Below, piece by piece: positions 7,345 through 15,576 of a DNA stretch of 50,393 bases. Position 1 is the first letter of the stretch. The number at the start of each line of letters is the position of its first letter. The stretch covers positions 1-50,393 of the forward strand of contig NZ_JAQSDH010000016.1 of NCBI RefSeq assembly GCF_029945805.1, in the 5' to 3' direction. Origin of the DNA: Flavobacterium sp. (lineage in GTDB: Bacteria; Bacteroidota; Bacteroidia; Flavobacteriales; Flavobacteriaceae). The position numbers were made by a program, and so were the translations under genes. Below the pieces are notes generated by a model, which saw only the letters and a list, made by a program, of their open reading frames with translations, was not told the DNA's origin and did not search any database.

Positions 7345-8025
7345 TTAGGTTTTAATTTTTAATAATAAATTTGGATCTGGGCAATTCTGCAAGTAGAACG
7401 CCAAGGTATTTGAGCTACAAACTCCAGGATAATCACCGCTTTTGTTTTCTATGTCAATAATGATTTGGAAATGTAAATGGGGCGCATAATCGCCATTTAT
7501 CGGGGGTAAACCAAGTGTAGCAATCTGTTGTCCTTTCTGAACAAAGTTACCCGCTTTTTTGTCTTCTAGGCTATCCAAACTCAAATGACCATATAAAGTG
7601 TGGAAAGTTATACTTTCAATTTGATGTTCTAAAATAATAGTCGGCCCATAATCGCCCAAAGCGTCATTGTTTTGCAAACTGTGAATTTTACCCTCTAAAG
7701 CGGCATAAACCAGTGCAGATTCATTGATCCATAAATCTAATCCAATGTGAATGTTGCGCTCATCGCTTGTATCGTTTTTAAAAACGGTGCTTCTTTGATA
7801 TAAATTCCGGATTTCATTGTAGCCGCCATAAGCTATTTTGGCATTGTTTTGATCTAAATAATTTTGGATGAAAAGTTCGTAATCTTTGGCGGTTGTTAAT
7901 TTTTTACTGGCTAAAGTTTCATTGGTAACCGATAAATCCAAAGCCACATAATCAGCATAATCAATCTCTTTTGATATGACTTTGATGTCTTGCAGGTTTT
8001 GAAATAAGGCTATAATTTTTTCCAT
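7345..8025 (-). CDS. M23 family metallopeptidase
   Basis: A 226-residue protein with the LytM/M23 zinc peptidase core at about residues 90-195. The zinc site HIGLD provides His93 and Asp97, a further His147 occurs in LYGHLSL, and HLH (183-185) completes the motif. M23 enzymes cleave peptide cross-links of peptidoglycan. All expected ligands are present, so it may be active, unlike LytM activators. No signal peptide or membrane segment is visible, which is odd for a wall hydrolase and leaves location open. It lies between a DUF3037 gene (10-base gap) and a small lipoprotein gene (5-base gap) in one minus-strand run. Confidence 0.85.
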   Translation of the reverse strand: MEKIIALFQNLQDIKVISKEIDYADYVALDLSVTNETLASKKLTTAKDYELFIQNYLDQNNAKIAYGGYNEIRNLYQRSTVFKNDTSDERNIHIGLDLWINESALVYAALEGKIHSLQNNDALGDYGPTIILEHQIESITFHTLYGHLSLDSLEDKKAGNFVQKGQQIATLGLPPINGDYAPHLHFQIIIDIENKSGDYPGVCSSNTLAFYLQNCPDPNLLLKIKT

Positions 8026-8035
8026 AACAATCTAT

Positions 8036-8419
8036 TTATAAAACTAATTCGGCATATAATTTTTCAAAAGTGGTATCCAAATCCAAACTAAAACCCGAAT
8101 GCGGTCTTGATGTTTGAATACTAGAACTCTTGATAGCACTTAACCATCGGAAACGTTCTGAAGTTTCAAATGCCGCTATTGGTCCACCGTCTTTAGTTCC
8201 TTTTCCGATTTTTACAAATGAATCTAGATTTTCTTTTAGTTGATCCATATCAAATTCAGAACAAATCGATTTAATTTTTTCGGGTACAACATGATATTCA
8301 ATTCTTAGATATTTTTGTCTTTTACAAAACAGCATCAATCCAATATTGACAAATTCTTCGCGTTCTACCCTAGGCACAACACGAATAACGGCGTATTCAT
8401 ATAAGTGTTTTTCGAGCAT
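8036..8419 (-). CDS. DUF3037 protein
   Basis: A 127-residue protein recognisable as DUF3037 by its N-terminal YAVIRVVPRVEREEFVNIG, then LMLFCKRQKYL. No signal peptide or membrane segment is present. Its start overlaps the end of the HipA-like kinase gene by 23 bases, so the two are translationally coupled. I know this pairing (HipA-like kinase followed by DUF3037) as recurrent, but no function is established for either partner. Confidence 0.8.
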   Translation of the reverse strand: MLEKHLYEYAVIRVVPRVEREEFVNIGLMLFCKRQKYLRIEYHVVPEKIKSICSEFDMDQLKENLDSFVKIGKGTKDGGPIAAFETSERFRWLSAIKSSSIQTSRPHSGFSLDLDTTFEKLYAELVL

Positions 8420-9179
8420 CTTGCGCTTGTTTTAAAAATAGATTTGCATTCGCCAATCGGATGGACAAAAACTTAAAATAAACATCTTTAATTTCATCCG
8501 GAGAAAGTGTACGATCTTCCCAATGCAACCAATCTTCTGGAATTTGGTTTACAATTTCTCTAAGAACGGTATCATTTAATTTCGTTGTAAATTCGGCATG
8601 AACTTCGTCAAGTTTGGAAGCTTTAGGCAATAAAACATGATCTTTAATTAGAGCAAAAGGCGTAATCGCATTTGCTTCCCAATTGTCCCAAGAATGGTGA
8701 AAATAAAAAGCAGCGCCATGATCAATCAGCCACAATTCTTTTCTCCAGATTAAAAGATTGGTGTTTTTAAAAGTACGATCAACATTGGTAATAAAGGCAT
8801 CGAGCCAAACAATTTTGGAAGCTAATTCTGGTTCGCAATCATTACTCGCAGCATCATAAGTTATCGCTCCGGAAAGATAATGCAATCCCAAATTTAATCC
8901 TTGGCTAAACTGCAGCAAATCCTGAATTTCCTCATCTGCTTCAGTTCTTCCAAAAGCTTCGTCGAGATTCGCAAAAACCAATTCTGGAATAGGCAACTCC
9001 AAAAATTTAGCGATTTGTCCGCCCAAAAATTCGGCAATCAACGCTTTTACTCCATGACCGGCTCCGCGAAATTTCAAAACATATTTAAAATCATCATCGG
9101 CTTCAGCCAAAGCAGGCAAGGAACCGCCTTCGCGAAGTGGCGTGATATAACGTATTACATTTACAGTTCGTAAACTCAT
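8397..9179 (-). CDS. HipA-like kinase-fold protein
   Basis: A 260-residue protein with the kinase-fold core of HipA toxins but without the usual N-terminal HipA domain. Visible are a nucleotide-lysine candidate Lys36 (YVLKFRGAGHG), the catalytic-loop pattern TNVDRTFKN with Asp134 and Asn139, and a Mg-binding candidate Asp153 in LWLIDHGAAF. HipA proteins are Ser/Thr kinases that can arrest translation. No HipB-type antitoxin (short HTH protein) is nearby; the partner is DUF3037. I start at 9179 (MSLRTVN), because the ten upstream residues are not family-like and overlap the promoter region. Whether it is a toxin is unknown. Confidence 0.75.
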   Translation of the reverse strand: MSLRTVNVIRYITPLREGGSLPALAEADDDFKYVLKFRGAGHGVKALIAEFLGGQIAKFLELPIPELVFANLDEAFGRTEADEEIQDLLQFSQGLNLGLHYLSGAITYDAASNDCEPELASKIVWLDAFITNVDRTFKNTNLLIWRKELWLIDHGAAFYFHHSWDNWEANAITPFALIKDHVLLPKASKLDEVHAEFTTKLNDTVLREIVNQIPEDWLHWEDRTLSPDEIKDVYFKFLSIRLANANLFLKQAQDARKTLI

Positions 9180-9197
9180 AATTTGACTTTCTACTAA

Positions 9198-9205
9198 CAA
9201 AGATA
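9198..9205 (-). promoter_or_regulatory. -7 promoter box of the HipA-like/DUF3037/M23 run
   Basis: The minus strand reads TATCTTTG, 18 bases before the start at 9179. It lies just downstream of the fabD terminator, so the run starts its own transcript. Confidence 0.45.
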
Positions 9206-9209
9206 TCAT

Positions 9210-9243
9210 AAAAAAAACCTCATAAAGTAAATTTCATGAGGCT
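9210..9243 (-). terminator. fabD terminator
   Basis: On the minus strand, CCTCAT and ATGAGG (9236-9241 with 9218-9223) form a stem with a 12-base loop, followed by a long T run (9217 down to 9211). Confidence 0.75.
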
Positions 9244-9265
9244 TTGCTATTTATTTGATTGGCAA

Positions 9266-10138
9266 TTATGCCGAAATCGTTTCTACTTCTTTATCGATTT
9301 TATTTACTAATCCAACTAAAACTTTTCCAGGGCCAACTTCTGTAAAACTGGTAGCGCCGTCTTTTATCATTTGTTGTACCGATTGTGTCCATCTTACTGG
9401 AGCTGTCAATTGGATGATTAGATTTTTCTTAATTTCATTAGGATCCGAAACTGCGCTTGCCGTTACGTTTTGATAAACAGGACAACTTGGCGTTGAGAAT
9501 GTTGTTGCTTCTATGGCTGCAGCCAATTCTTCTCTTGCGGGTTCCATCATAGGCGAGTGAAATCCTCCGCCAACAGGTAAAATCAAAGCGCGTTTTGCTC
9601 CAGCTTCTTTCATTTTTTCGCAAGCTAATTCCACTGCTTTATATTCTCCTGAGATTACTAATTGTCCCGGGCAATTGTAGTTTGCTGCAACAACTACTCC
9701 GTCAATTGCTGCACAGATATCTTCTACGACTTTATCCTCTAAACTTAAAACAGCAGCCATAGTAGAAGGCTTAATTTCGCAAGCTTTTTGCATCGCTAAA
9801 GCACGTTGTGAAACTAATTTTAATCCGTCTTCAAAAGATAAAGCACCATTGGCCACCAATGCTGAAAATTCGCCTAATGAATGTCCGGCAACCATATCTG
9901 GTGCAAAGTTTTCCAAAGTTTTGGCTAAAATTACCGAATGCAAAAAAACGGCTGGTTGCGTAACTTTGGTTTCTTTCAATTCTTCGGCAGTTCCTTCAAA
10001 CATGATGTCTGTGATTCTAAAGCCTAAAATTTCGTTTGCTGTTTCGAAGAGTTGTTTGGCTAAAGCCGAATTCTCATATAAATCTTTACCCATTCCGGTA
10101 AATTGTGCTCCTTGTCCTGGAAAAACGTATGCTTTCAT
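9266..10138 (-). CDS. fabD: Malonyl-CoA:ACP transacylase
   Basis: A 290-residue FabD that moves malonyl from CoA to acyl carrier protein to feed fatty acid elongation in the cytoplasm. The N-terminus AYVFPGQGAQF is diagnostic. The nucleophile Ser87 is in GHSLGE, the catalytic His194 in GGGFHSP, and the C-terminal EVGPGKVLVGLV is typical. Length is normal. It is a single-gene unit with its own -7 box at 10195-10202 and a terminator at 9210-9243. It is not next to other fab genes here. Confidence 0.96.
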   Translation of the reverse strand: MKAYVFPGQGAQFTGMGKDLYENSALAKQLFETANEILGFRITDIMFEGTAEELKETKVTQPAVFLHSVILAKTLENFAPDMVAGHSLGEFSALVANGALSFEDGLKLVSQRALAMQKACEIKPSTMAAVLSLEDKVVEDICAAIDGVVVAANYNCPGQLVISGEYKAVELACEKMKEAGAKRALILPVGGGFHSPMMEPAREELAAAIEATTFSTPSCPVYQNVTASAVSDPNEIKKNLIIQLTAPVRWTQSVQQMIKDGATSFTEVGPGKVLVGLVNKIDKEVETISA

Positions 10139-10194
10139 TTATGCTGAATTTATTTCAGCATCTAATAATGCTGAACGTTAGTTTTGTGTGACAG

Positions 10195-10202
10195 CAAAAA
10201 TA
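10195..10202 (-). promoter_or_regulatory. -7 promoter box of fabD
   Basis: The minus strand reads TATTTTTG, 56 bases before the start codon. No clear -33 element. Confidence 0.4.
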
Positions 10203-10271
10203 GTATTTTATTTAAATAGTGTAACTATAATTATCTTCTTCCGTATAATAGCCGATAAACAAATCCTAACC

Positions 10272-11897
10272 ATGAAAAAAATTATTCTTTTAGTTCTAGT
10301 TGCGTTTTTATTATTTTATTTTAATCTTCCGGTTATTGGTTACGGATTTTTGGGGTTCCCAATCATTCTTTTAGCACTTTGTGTTTTGGCAATTATTTTG
10401 TTTACCAAGCTTGAAGTAGGAAAAGATAAAAAAGTCCGTTTGATGGAAAAGCCTAAGAAAATCTTTTTCATGTTGCTAGGTTTGATTTTAGTTTATATCA
10501 TGGTGTTTCCATTATTTACAAGTTTGCCAATGTTCAGAAGTGAATCGTATAAAAATTTAATTGGAAATGTTGTGGACGGAAAGAAAATCTCGAATCATAT
10601 TGCTCCGATTTCTATTGATGAAATTCGAGTTGTTGATGAAGATTTAGCGCATTTATTAGGCGAAAAAATTCTCGGTTCACAGCCCGCTTTGGGAAGTCAG
10701 GTTGAATTGGGTGATTTTTGCATTCAGAAAGTTGGTCATGATTTATATTGGGTAGCTCCGTTATTGCATTCAGGGTTTTTTAAATGGTGGAATAATAGTG
10801 AAGGAACTCCCGGATATGTAATGGTTTCGGCAACTAACGAACGTGATGTGAAGTTGGTGGAAAACGTTAATGGCAAAGCAATCAAAATCAAATTCCAGCC
10901 AGAAGCCTTTTTTCAAAGTGAGCTCGCAAGACATATTTATTTAAATGGATATACAACGGTAGGTTTAGAAGATTATACATTTGAAATTGATGACGCTGGA
11001 AATCCATTTTGGGTGGTCACTTTATTTGAAAAGAAAATTGGTTTCGGCGGAAATGATGCGGTAGGAGTTTTAGTTGTTGATGCTCAAACGGGAACAATTA
11101 CACCGTATACCATAGCGAACGCTCCGCAATGGATTGACAGAATTCAACCCATTAGCTTCATTGAAGAGCAATTAAACGATTGGGGTGAATATGTTCACGG
11201 CTATTGGAATTTTTCTAATGCAAATAAATTACAAATAACAGAAGGATTGACATTGGTTTACGGACACAATAACAGATCGTATTGGTATACGGGTTTAACT
11301 TCGGTTGGGAAAGATGAATCGGCTGTTGGATTTATTTTAGTCGATACAAGAACTAAAGAAGCAACGTTCTACAAACAAAGCGGTGCTACTGAATTTGCGG
11401 CTCAGAGCTCAGCAGAAGGAAAAGTTCAGGAAAAAGGATATAAGACTTCGTTGCCCATTCCTTATAATATCAACAATATTCCGACTTATGTAATGACGCT
11501 AAAAGATGATGGTGGATTGGTCAAAATGTATGCAATGGTTGCCATAAGCGATTACACGATCGTTGGAGTAGGTAACACGATGCGCGAAACCTTGATGTCT
11601 TATAAAAATGTTTATAATATGGCCGGAAACAAAATCAATCCGAACAGTGAAAGCAATAAGAAACAACTAAAATCTATTGTAACCCGAATTCACAATGACG
11701 TCAAAAACGGTAACAGTTTTTACTATTTTACTGTAAAAGATTATCCAAATATTTTTGTAGGTTCGTCACAGCTTTCTAACCAATTGCCCGTTACTATTGT
11801 TGGAGACAGTGTCAAAGTTTCTTTTGATTTAGATTTAGAAGAAGTAATTGATGTTTCCAGTTTTGAAAATTTAAACCTAAAAACGAAAAGTAAGTAA
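10272..11897 (+). CDS. Membrane protein of unknown function with large soluble domain
   Basis: A 541-residue protein starting MKKIILLVLV. Three hydrophobic segments (about 2-18, 22-43, 61-82) are followed by about 460 soluble residues. The soluble part has two similar beta-rich stretches with the pattern G-hydrophobic-VD-x-x-T-x-x-x-T/F-Y (VGVLVVDAQTGTITPY and VGFILVDTRTKEATFY), so an internal repeat is likely; the shape recalls PepSY-type domains, but I cannot name a family. The chosen start at 10272 removes 28 upstream residues that have no membrane-protein character. It stands alone between fabD (divergent) and a terminator. Confidence 0.7.
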   Translation: MKKIILLVLVAFLLFYFNLPVIGYGFLGFPIILLALCVLAIILFTKLEVGKDKKVRLMEKPKKIFFMLLGLILVYIMVFPLFTSLPMFRSESYKNLIGNVVDGKKISNHIAPISIDEIRVVDEDLAHLLGEKILGSQPALGSQVELGDFCIQKVGHDLYWVAPLLHSGFFKWWNNSEGTPGYVMVSATNERDVKLVENVNGKAIKIKFQPEAFFQSELARHIYLNGYTTVGLEDYTFEIDDAGNPFWVVTLFEKKIGFGGNDAVGVLVVDAQTGTITPYTIANAPQWIDRIQPISFIEEQLNDWGEYVHGYWNFSNANKLQITEGLTLVYGHNNRSYWYTGLTSVGKDESAVGFILVDTRTKEATFYKQSGATEFAAQSSAEGKVQEKGYKTSLPIPYNINNIPTYVMTLKDDGGLVKMYAMVAISDYTIVGVGNTMRETLMSYKNVYNMAGNKINPNSESNKKQLKSIVTRIHNDVKNGNSFYYFTVKDYPNIFVGSSQLSNQLPVTIVGDSVKVSFDLDLEEVIDVSSFENLNLKTKSK

Positions 11898-11911
11898 CAT
11901 ATTTATAAAGC

Positions 11912-11945
11912 AAAAGCGTCCTGGTTTATTGGGACGCTTTTTTTA
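11912..11945. terminator. Bidirectional terminator
   Basis: AAAAGCGTCC (11912-11921) pairs with GGACGCTTTT (11932-11941), followed by more T. It lies between converging genes. Confidence 0.85.
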
Positions 11946-11946
11946 T

Positions 11947-12480
11947 TTATAATTCAATCGAATTTATAATTTTCTTCAATTTCACATCTAATTCTTGGTT
12001 GCTGATGATTCCTTTTTCAGTATCAAAATTAGCATTGAAACTTGGTAATGAAAAACTTCCTTTTACGATTCCAGCTTGGCGCGGAAAGCGATCGGATGCA
12101 ATTTCTAAAACCGAACTTCCGCCTCTAGCTCCAGGCGAAGTAGCTAATAAAAGCATTGGTTTTTCTTGAAATGTTTTCCCATTAATGCGAGACATCCAAT
12201 CGAAAATGTTTTTGAATGCTGTAGCATAAGCTCCGTTGTGCTCGGCAAAAGATATCAGAATAAAATCAGCAGCACCAATTTTGTTGTAAAAAGTATGTGC
12301 TAATTGCGGAAAACCATCATTCGTTTCTCTGTCCATTGAATAAATGGGCATTTCATAATCGTTAAGATCTAATAATTCAACATCCGCATTTTTAAAAAGA
12401 CTGGATGCGTATTTTGCTAATTGTCTGTTTATAGATGTTGAGCTGTTTGAAGCGCCAAAGGCAAGGATTTTTTTATTCAT
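11947..12480 (-). CDS. NADPH-dependent FMN reductase family protein
   Basis: A 177-residue flavodoxin-like oxidoreductase. The N-terminal phosphate-binding loop GASNSSTSINRQ (9-20) binds FMN. The segment LISFAEHNGAYATAFKNIFDWMSR corresponds to the family's flavin-contacting loop, and LATSPGARGGSSVLE follows. These enzymes reduce quinones, azo compounds or metals with NAD(P)H. It is the last gene of a minus-strand run with OsmC, GNAT and pirin proteins, suggesting detoxification of quinones or electrophiles. The substrate cannot be told from sequence. Confidence 0.85.
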   Translation of the reverse strand: MNKKILAFGASNSSTSINRQLAKYASSLFKNADVELLDLNDYEMPIYSMDRETNDGFPQLAHTFYNKIGAADFILISFAEHNGAYATAFKNIFDWMSRINGKTFQEKPMLLLATSPGARGGSSVLEIASDRFPRQAGIVKGSFSLPSFNANFDTEKGIISNQELDVKLKKIINSIEL

Positions 12481-12555
12481 TTTAGTAGTTTAAATAATAG
12501 TTAAGAGCGCTTGATGGTTATTTTTAACTGTGGTGATTATCTTTTCAAACCATAA

Positions 12556-12963
12556 TTATAGCGTTGTTTCTATGGTGATATTTCCTTTTAATAATTTCGA
12601 AATCGGACACTTTTCGGCTATGCTAAGCAAGCGTTCTTTTTGTTCAGTGCTTATTTCACTAGAAAAACTTATTGTTCTGAAAATACTAGTTTGAAAGCCT
12701 GGTACGGTCACTTGCGATAAATTTAATGAAATTTTAATTTCCGGAATAGTCCATTCTTTTCTATCAATATACATTCGCAATGTCGGCAAAGTACAACTCG
12801 CTAAAGATGCTAAAAAAGTTGAAAATGGATCTGGGCCAAGGTTCTTTCCTCCCAAACTTTCAGGTTCGTCCATCATTAATTTTCCGTTTCGCCTAAAAAT
12901 GGTACATAAGTATTTTTGTGTACCAATTTGACCTTCTATATTATTTTCTAGAAGATATTCCAT
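12556..12963 (-). CDS. OsmC family protein
   Basis: A 135-residue OsmC/Ohr-fold protein. The two reactive cysteines are present: one in ASLASCTLPTL, the other in AEKCPISKLL near the C-terminus. The family consists of thiol peroxidases that reduce organic hydroperoxides in the cytoplasm. The N-terminus (GTQKYLCTIFRRNGKLMMDEP) fits the YhfA-like branch rather than classical Ohr. It is flanked by a GNAT gene 35 bases upstream and an FMN reductase 75 bases downstream on the same strand. Confidence 0.88.
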   Translation of the reverse strand: MEYLLENNIEGQIGTQKYLCTIFRRNGKLMMDEPESLGGKNLGPDPFSTFLASLASCTLPTLRMYIDRKEWTIPEIKISLNLSQVTVPGFQTSIFRTISFSSEISTEQKERLLSIAEKCPISKLLKGNITIETTL

Positions 12964-12998
12964 AGTTATTTTTTAGTAAGTCTTACTTTAGCTGTAAA

Positions 12999-13280
12999 TT
13001 ATAAAATGTCTCTAAATTCAGGGACTTTGTCAAAAACACTTTTCACAAATGAACACTGTGGAATGATTTTTAGCTCTTTTTCGCGGGCATATTCCACAGC
13101 TTTTGTAACCATCTGTTTGCCAAACGCTTTTCCTTTATTTTTTGGGTGTACTTCGGTATGATCAATAATCATTTTGGTACCGTCTTCAAAAACAAAAGTC
13201 ATTTTTGCTTCTGCTTTTCCGTTTACCTCAATGTAAAAATAACCTGTTTTGTCATTCACATTTAATTTTACTTCACTCAT
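12999..13280 (-). CDS. Small GNAT-like N-acetyltransferase
   Basis: A 93-residue protein of the short YjdJ-type GNAT group. It has the acetyl-CoA loop region in EVHPKNKGKAFGKQMVTKAVEYAREK and the C-terminal IIPQCSFVKSVFDK. This group lacks the first strands of full GNAT enzymes, and its substrate is unknown. It starts 9 bases after the pirin gene ends, so co-transcription with pirin is very likely. Confidence 0.85.
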   Translation of the reverse strand: MSEVKLNVNDKTGYFYIEVNGKAEAKMTFVFEDGTKMIIDHTEVHPKNKGKAFGKQMVTKAVEYAREKELKIIPQCSFVKSVFDKVPEFRDIL

Positions 13281-13289
13281 ATTTTACTT

Positions 13290-14006
13290 TTATTGTTGCA
13301 TTGGAACTTCCATCAACAATAGTTCTGTAGCTGATACTGCTTCAAAACTTACTTTGTCAAAGTCAGTAATTCCTAATCCATCGCGTTCTTCTAATTCTTG
13401 TCCGTCCACTTTTACGGTGCCTTTAATTACAAAAACATATAATCCATTGCCTTTGTTTTTATGGTCATAATTCAATGTTGTACCTTCGTCTAGATTACCC
13501 ATGTGAAACCAAGCGTCTTGATGAATCCAAGCTCCAGCATCATCTTCATTTGGAGATAAAATTTGTTGTAGTTTATTGTGTCTGTCCGTGGTGTCCAAAG
13601 TTATTTGCTGGTAACGAGGCTCCACATTCTTTGTTTTTGGGAAAATCCAAATCTGTAACAAATTGGTTCTTTTATCATGATTCGGATTAAATTCAGAATG
13701 TTGAACGCCCGTTCCGGCACTCATTACCTGAACGTCACCAAATTTGATCACCTCGGTATTTCCCATACTGTCTTTGTGAGCCAAATCGCCTTCTAACGGA
13801 ATTGTGATAATTTCCATATTATCATGTGGATGCGTTCCAAATCCCATTCCGCCTGCAACGATATCATCATTTAAAACTCGAAGTACTCCAAATTGAACTC
13901 GCTCGGGCTCATAGTAGCTTGCGAAACTGAATGTATGATGTGCATTTAACCAACCGTGATCCGCATGTCCACGAGTGTTAGCTTTGTGTAAAACCGTATT
14001 TTTCAT
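13290..14006 (-). CDS. Pirin family protein
   Basis: A 238-residue bicupin of the pirin/YhhW type. The N-terminal cupin holds the metal-binding pattern FGTHPHDNMEII and the later GVQHSEFN, giving the three His and one Glu ligands of active pirins. Characterised members act as quercetin 2,3-dioxygenases, while the physiological role in bacteria is usually unknown. It is the first gene of the run pirin, GNAT, OsmC, FMN reductase, with a -7 box at 14036-14043. The set suggests an oxidative or electrophile stress operon. Confidence 0.92.
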   Translation of the reverse strand: MKNTVLHKANTRGHADHGWLNAHHTFSFASYYEPERVQFGVLRVLNDDIVAGGMGFGTHPHDNMEIITIPLEGDLAHKDSMGNTEVIKFGDVQVMSAGTGVQHSEFNPNHDKRTNLLQIWIFPKTKNVEPRYQQITLDTTDRHNKLQQILSPNEDDAGAWIHQDAWFHMGNLDEGTTLNYDHKNKGNGLYVFVIKGTVKVDGQELEERDGLGITDFDKVSFEAVSATELLLMEVPMQQ

Positions 14007-14035
14007 AATGTTTAAATTTACTAATTATTATGATA

Positions 14036-14043
14036 CAAATTTA
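14036..14043 (-). promoter_or_regulatory. -7 promoter box of the pirin run
   Basis: The minus strand reads TAAATTTG, matching TAnnTTTG, 29 bases before the pirin start. Confidence 0.45.
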
Positions 14044-14234
14044 CAATATTGGCTTACGAAATTCACTCAATCATAATTGTCAATTGTAATTATAATTTTT
14101 TCTCTGGTTTTTAATATCCTTTATAAATTGCTAATGTTCGTTATAATTATATAATTTAGTGCACTTTTCTATAACAAATATTCTGAAGTAAAGCATATGG
14201 TCGTAGATTGAAAACACATCACACATTTGATTAC

Positions 14235-15119
14235 ATGAGCAAATTTAATAAGGCATTAGTGTTTATACTATTCGTAAGTTATACTACTTTTTCACAGACG
14301 CCATTTAATAATATTATCATTAAAAAAAGTGTTTCGCAACAATGGGAATTAGATAGTATTGATAGAAAAGGAACCTTTCGTTTTGTGTCTTATCGTCCTA
14401 TTTATTTCTCAGCTGCTCGTTGGTCAAGCAAGAGAAATGAAGAACCCTTCAGTGGAAGTGGTGAATTTGTTACTAAGGGTAAAAACTTTTTCGATAACAT
14501 TGAAGCTAAATTTCAGATTAGTTTTAAAAGTAAAGTATTGCAAGGTATGTTTTTTGGCAAGGCTGATTTATGGATTGGCTATACTCAAAGAGCGCATTGG
14601 CAAGTTTATAATAAAAAGCTCTCTCGTGCTTTTAGAGAGTTAAATTACGAACCTGAAATCATTGTGAATTTTCCCATGAAAATTAATTTATTTCACGGGC
14701 GAGTTAAAACTTTAGGTGTTATCTTTAACCATCAATCCAATGGAAAAGACATACCGACTTCACGAAGTTGGAATCGCATTATTTTTAATATTGGTTACGA
14801 ATATGATAATTGGAACATCAATTTAAGACCATGGTATCGTTTGCCAGATGCAGAAGATGAAAATCCTCAAATCACAAAATTTATAGGGGATGGAGAATTA
14901 GAAATAGGAACCAATTTTGGGAAACATGAGGTTTATGCAATTATGTCACATTCTTTTTCTACGTTTGAAAAAGGAAACATCCAACTGAATTATGTATTTC
15001 CAATTCATGGTCATTTAAGAGGACATGCGCAAGTGTTTCACGGCTATGGTGAAACCTTAATTGATTATAACGTTAGCCAGACAACTATTGGGCTAGGCGT
15101 TTCTTTTGCGAATTGGTAA
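14235..15119 (+). CDS. pldA: Outer membrane phospholipase A
   Basis: A 294-residue OMPLA. The signal peptide (about 1-20, ending TTFSQ) is followed by a beta-barrel. The catalytic residues His166 and Ser168 lie in FNHQSNG, and Asn180 in SRSWN has the same spacing (2 and 12) as His142, Ser144 and Asn156 of the E. coli enzyme. The C-terminal HAQVFHGYGETLIDYN is highly characteristic. OMPLA dimerises with calcium to remove phospholipids that reach the outer leaflet. The start at 14235 (MSKFNK) directly precedes the signal peptide, and nine further in-frame residues upstream are not signal-like. Confidence 0.92.
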   Translation: MSKFNKALVFILFVSYTTFSQTPFNNIIIKKSVSQQWELDSIDRKGTFRFVSYRPIYFSAARWSSKRNEEPFSGSGEFVTKGKNFFDNIEAKFQISFKSKVLQGMFFGKADLWIGYTQRAHWQVYNKKLSRAFRELNYEPEIIVNFPMKINLFHGRVKTLGVIFNHQSNGKDIPTSRSWNRIIFNIGYEYDNWNINLRPWYRLPDAEDENPQITKFIGDGELEIGTNFGKHEVYAIMSHSFSTFEKGNIQLNYVFPIHGHLRGHAQVFHGYGETLIDYNVSQTTIGLGVSFANW

Positions 15120-15193
15120 TATAATCTGTGGATTTTGTATAGGAAATAACTAAAAGTTCCTGCTTGCAAAACAATACTGAAATTATTTAGACC

Positions 15194-15227
15194 TAAAAAA
15201 AGCGGAACTCAGTCCGCTTACTTTTTT
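15194..15227. terminator. Bidirectional terminator
   Basis: AAGCGGA (15200-15206) pairs with TCCGCTT (15213-15219), with A and T runs outside. It lies between converging pldA and the DUF6370-like gene and overlaps the latter's stop codon. Confidence 0.75.
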
Positions 15228-15573
15228 AATGTTTATGACCTGTGTGATCCGTATGTCCTTGTGCTTCTACTGGAAGTAACTTAAAGCTTGAAGCAATGAA
15301 TTTTTCACCTTTAACTTGACCAGTAACTTCTGCTTTTCTTACAGTGGAGCAAAATCCGTCCTTACCGTGAGCATCACCATGTTTATTGATATCAGTTCCT
15401 TCAACGAAATAGGATTTTCCATCGATACGAACTGCTAAGTCGCAACCTTTTTTATCGGTCATTCCAAATTGACATTGTCCACAAGCAGCTTCAACTGTTT
15501 GAGTTTTTGGGGTGTCTTGTGCATTAACAGAAAGGCATACAAAAAGTACTAATACTGATATAATCTTCTTCAT
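15226..15573 (-). CDS. Secreted Cys/His-rich small protein (DUF6370-like)
   Basis: A 115-residue protein with a signal peptide ending VNAQ (about 19). The mature part has four cysteines in the patterns CGQCQFGM and KKGCDLAV plus FCSTVRKAEV, and ends with a His-rich tail HTDHTGHKH. It resembles DUF6370 proteins, whose role is not established. The Cys pairs and His tail suggest metal binding (Cu, Zn or Ni) in the periplasm, but this is inference. It lies 3 bases downstream of purT on the same strand, a likely co-transcription without obvious functional link. Confidence 0.7.
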   Translation of the reverse strand: MKKIISVLVLFVCLSVNAQDTPKTQTVEAACGQCQFGMTDKKGCDLAVRIDGKSYFVEGTDINKHGDAHGKDGFCSTVRKAEVTGQVKGEKFIASSFKLLPVEAQGHTDHTGHKH

Positions 15574-15576
15574 TAT

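Noticed and set aside
8397..9209. Classical HipAB toxin-antitoxin pair
   Set aside because: No HTH antitoxin gene is adjacent and the N-terminal HipA domain is absent, so only a HipA-like kinase is called.
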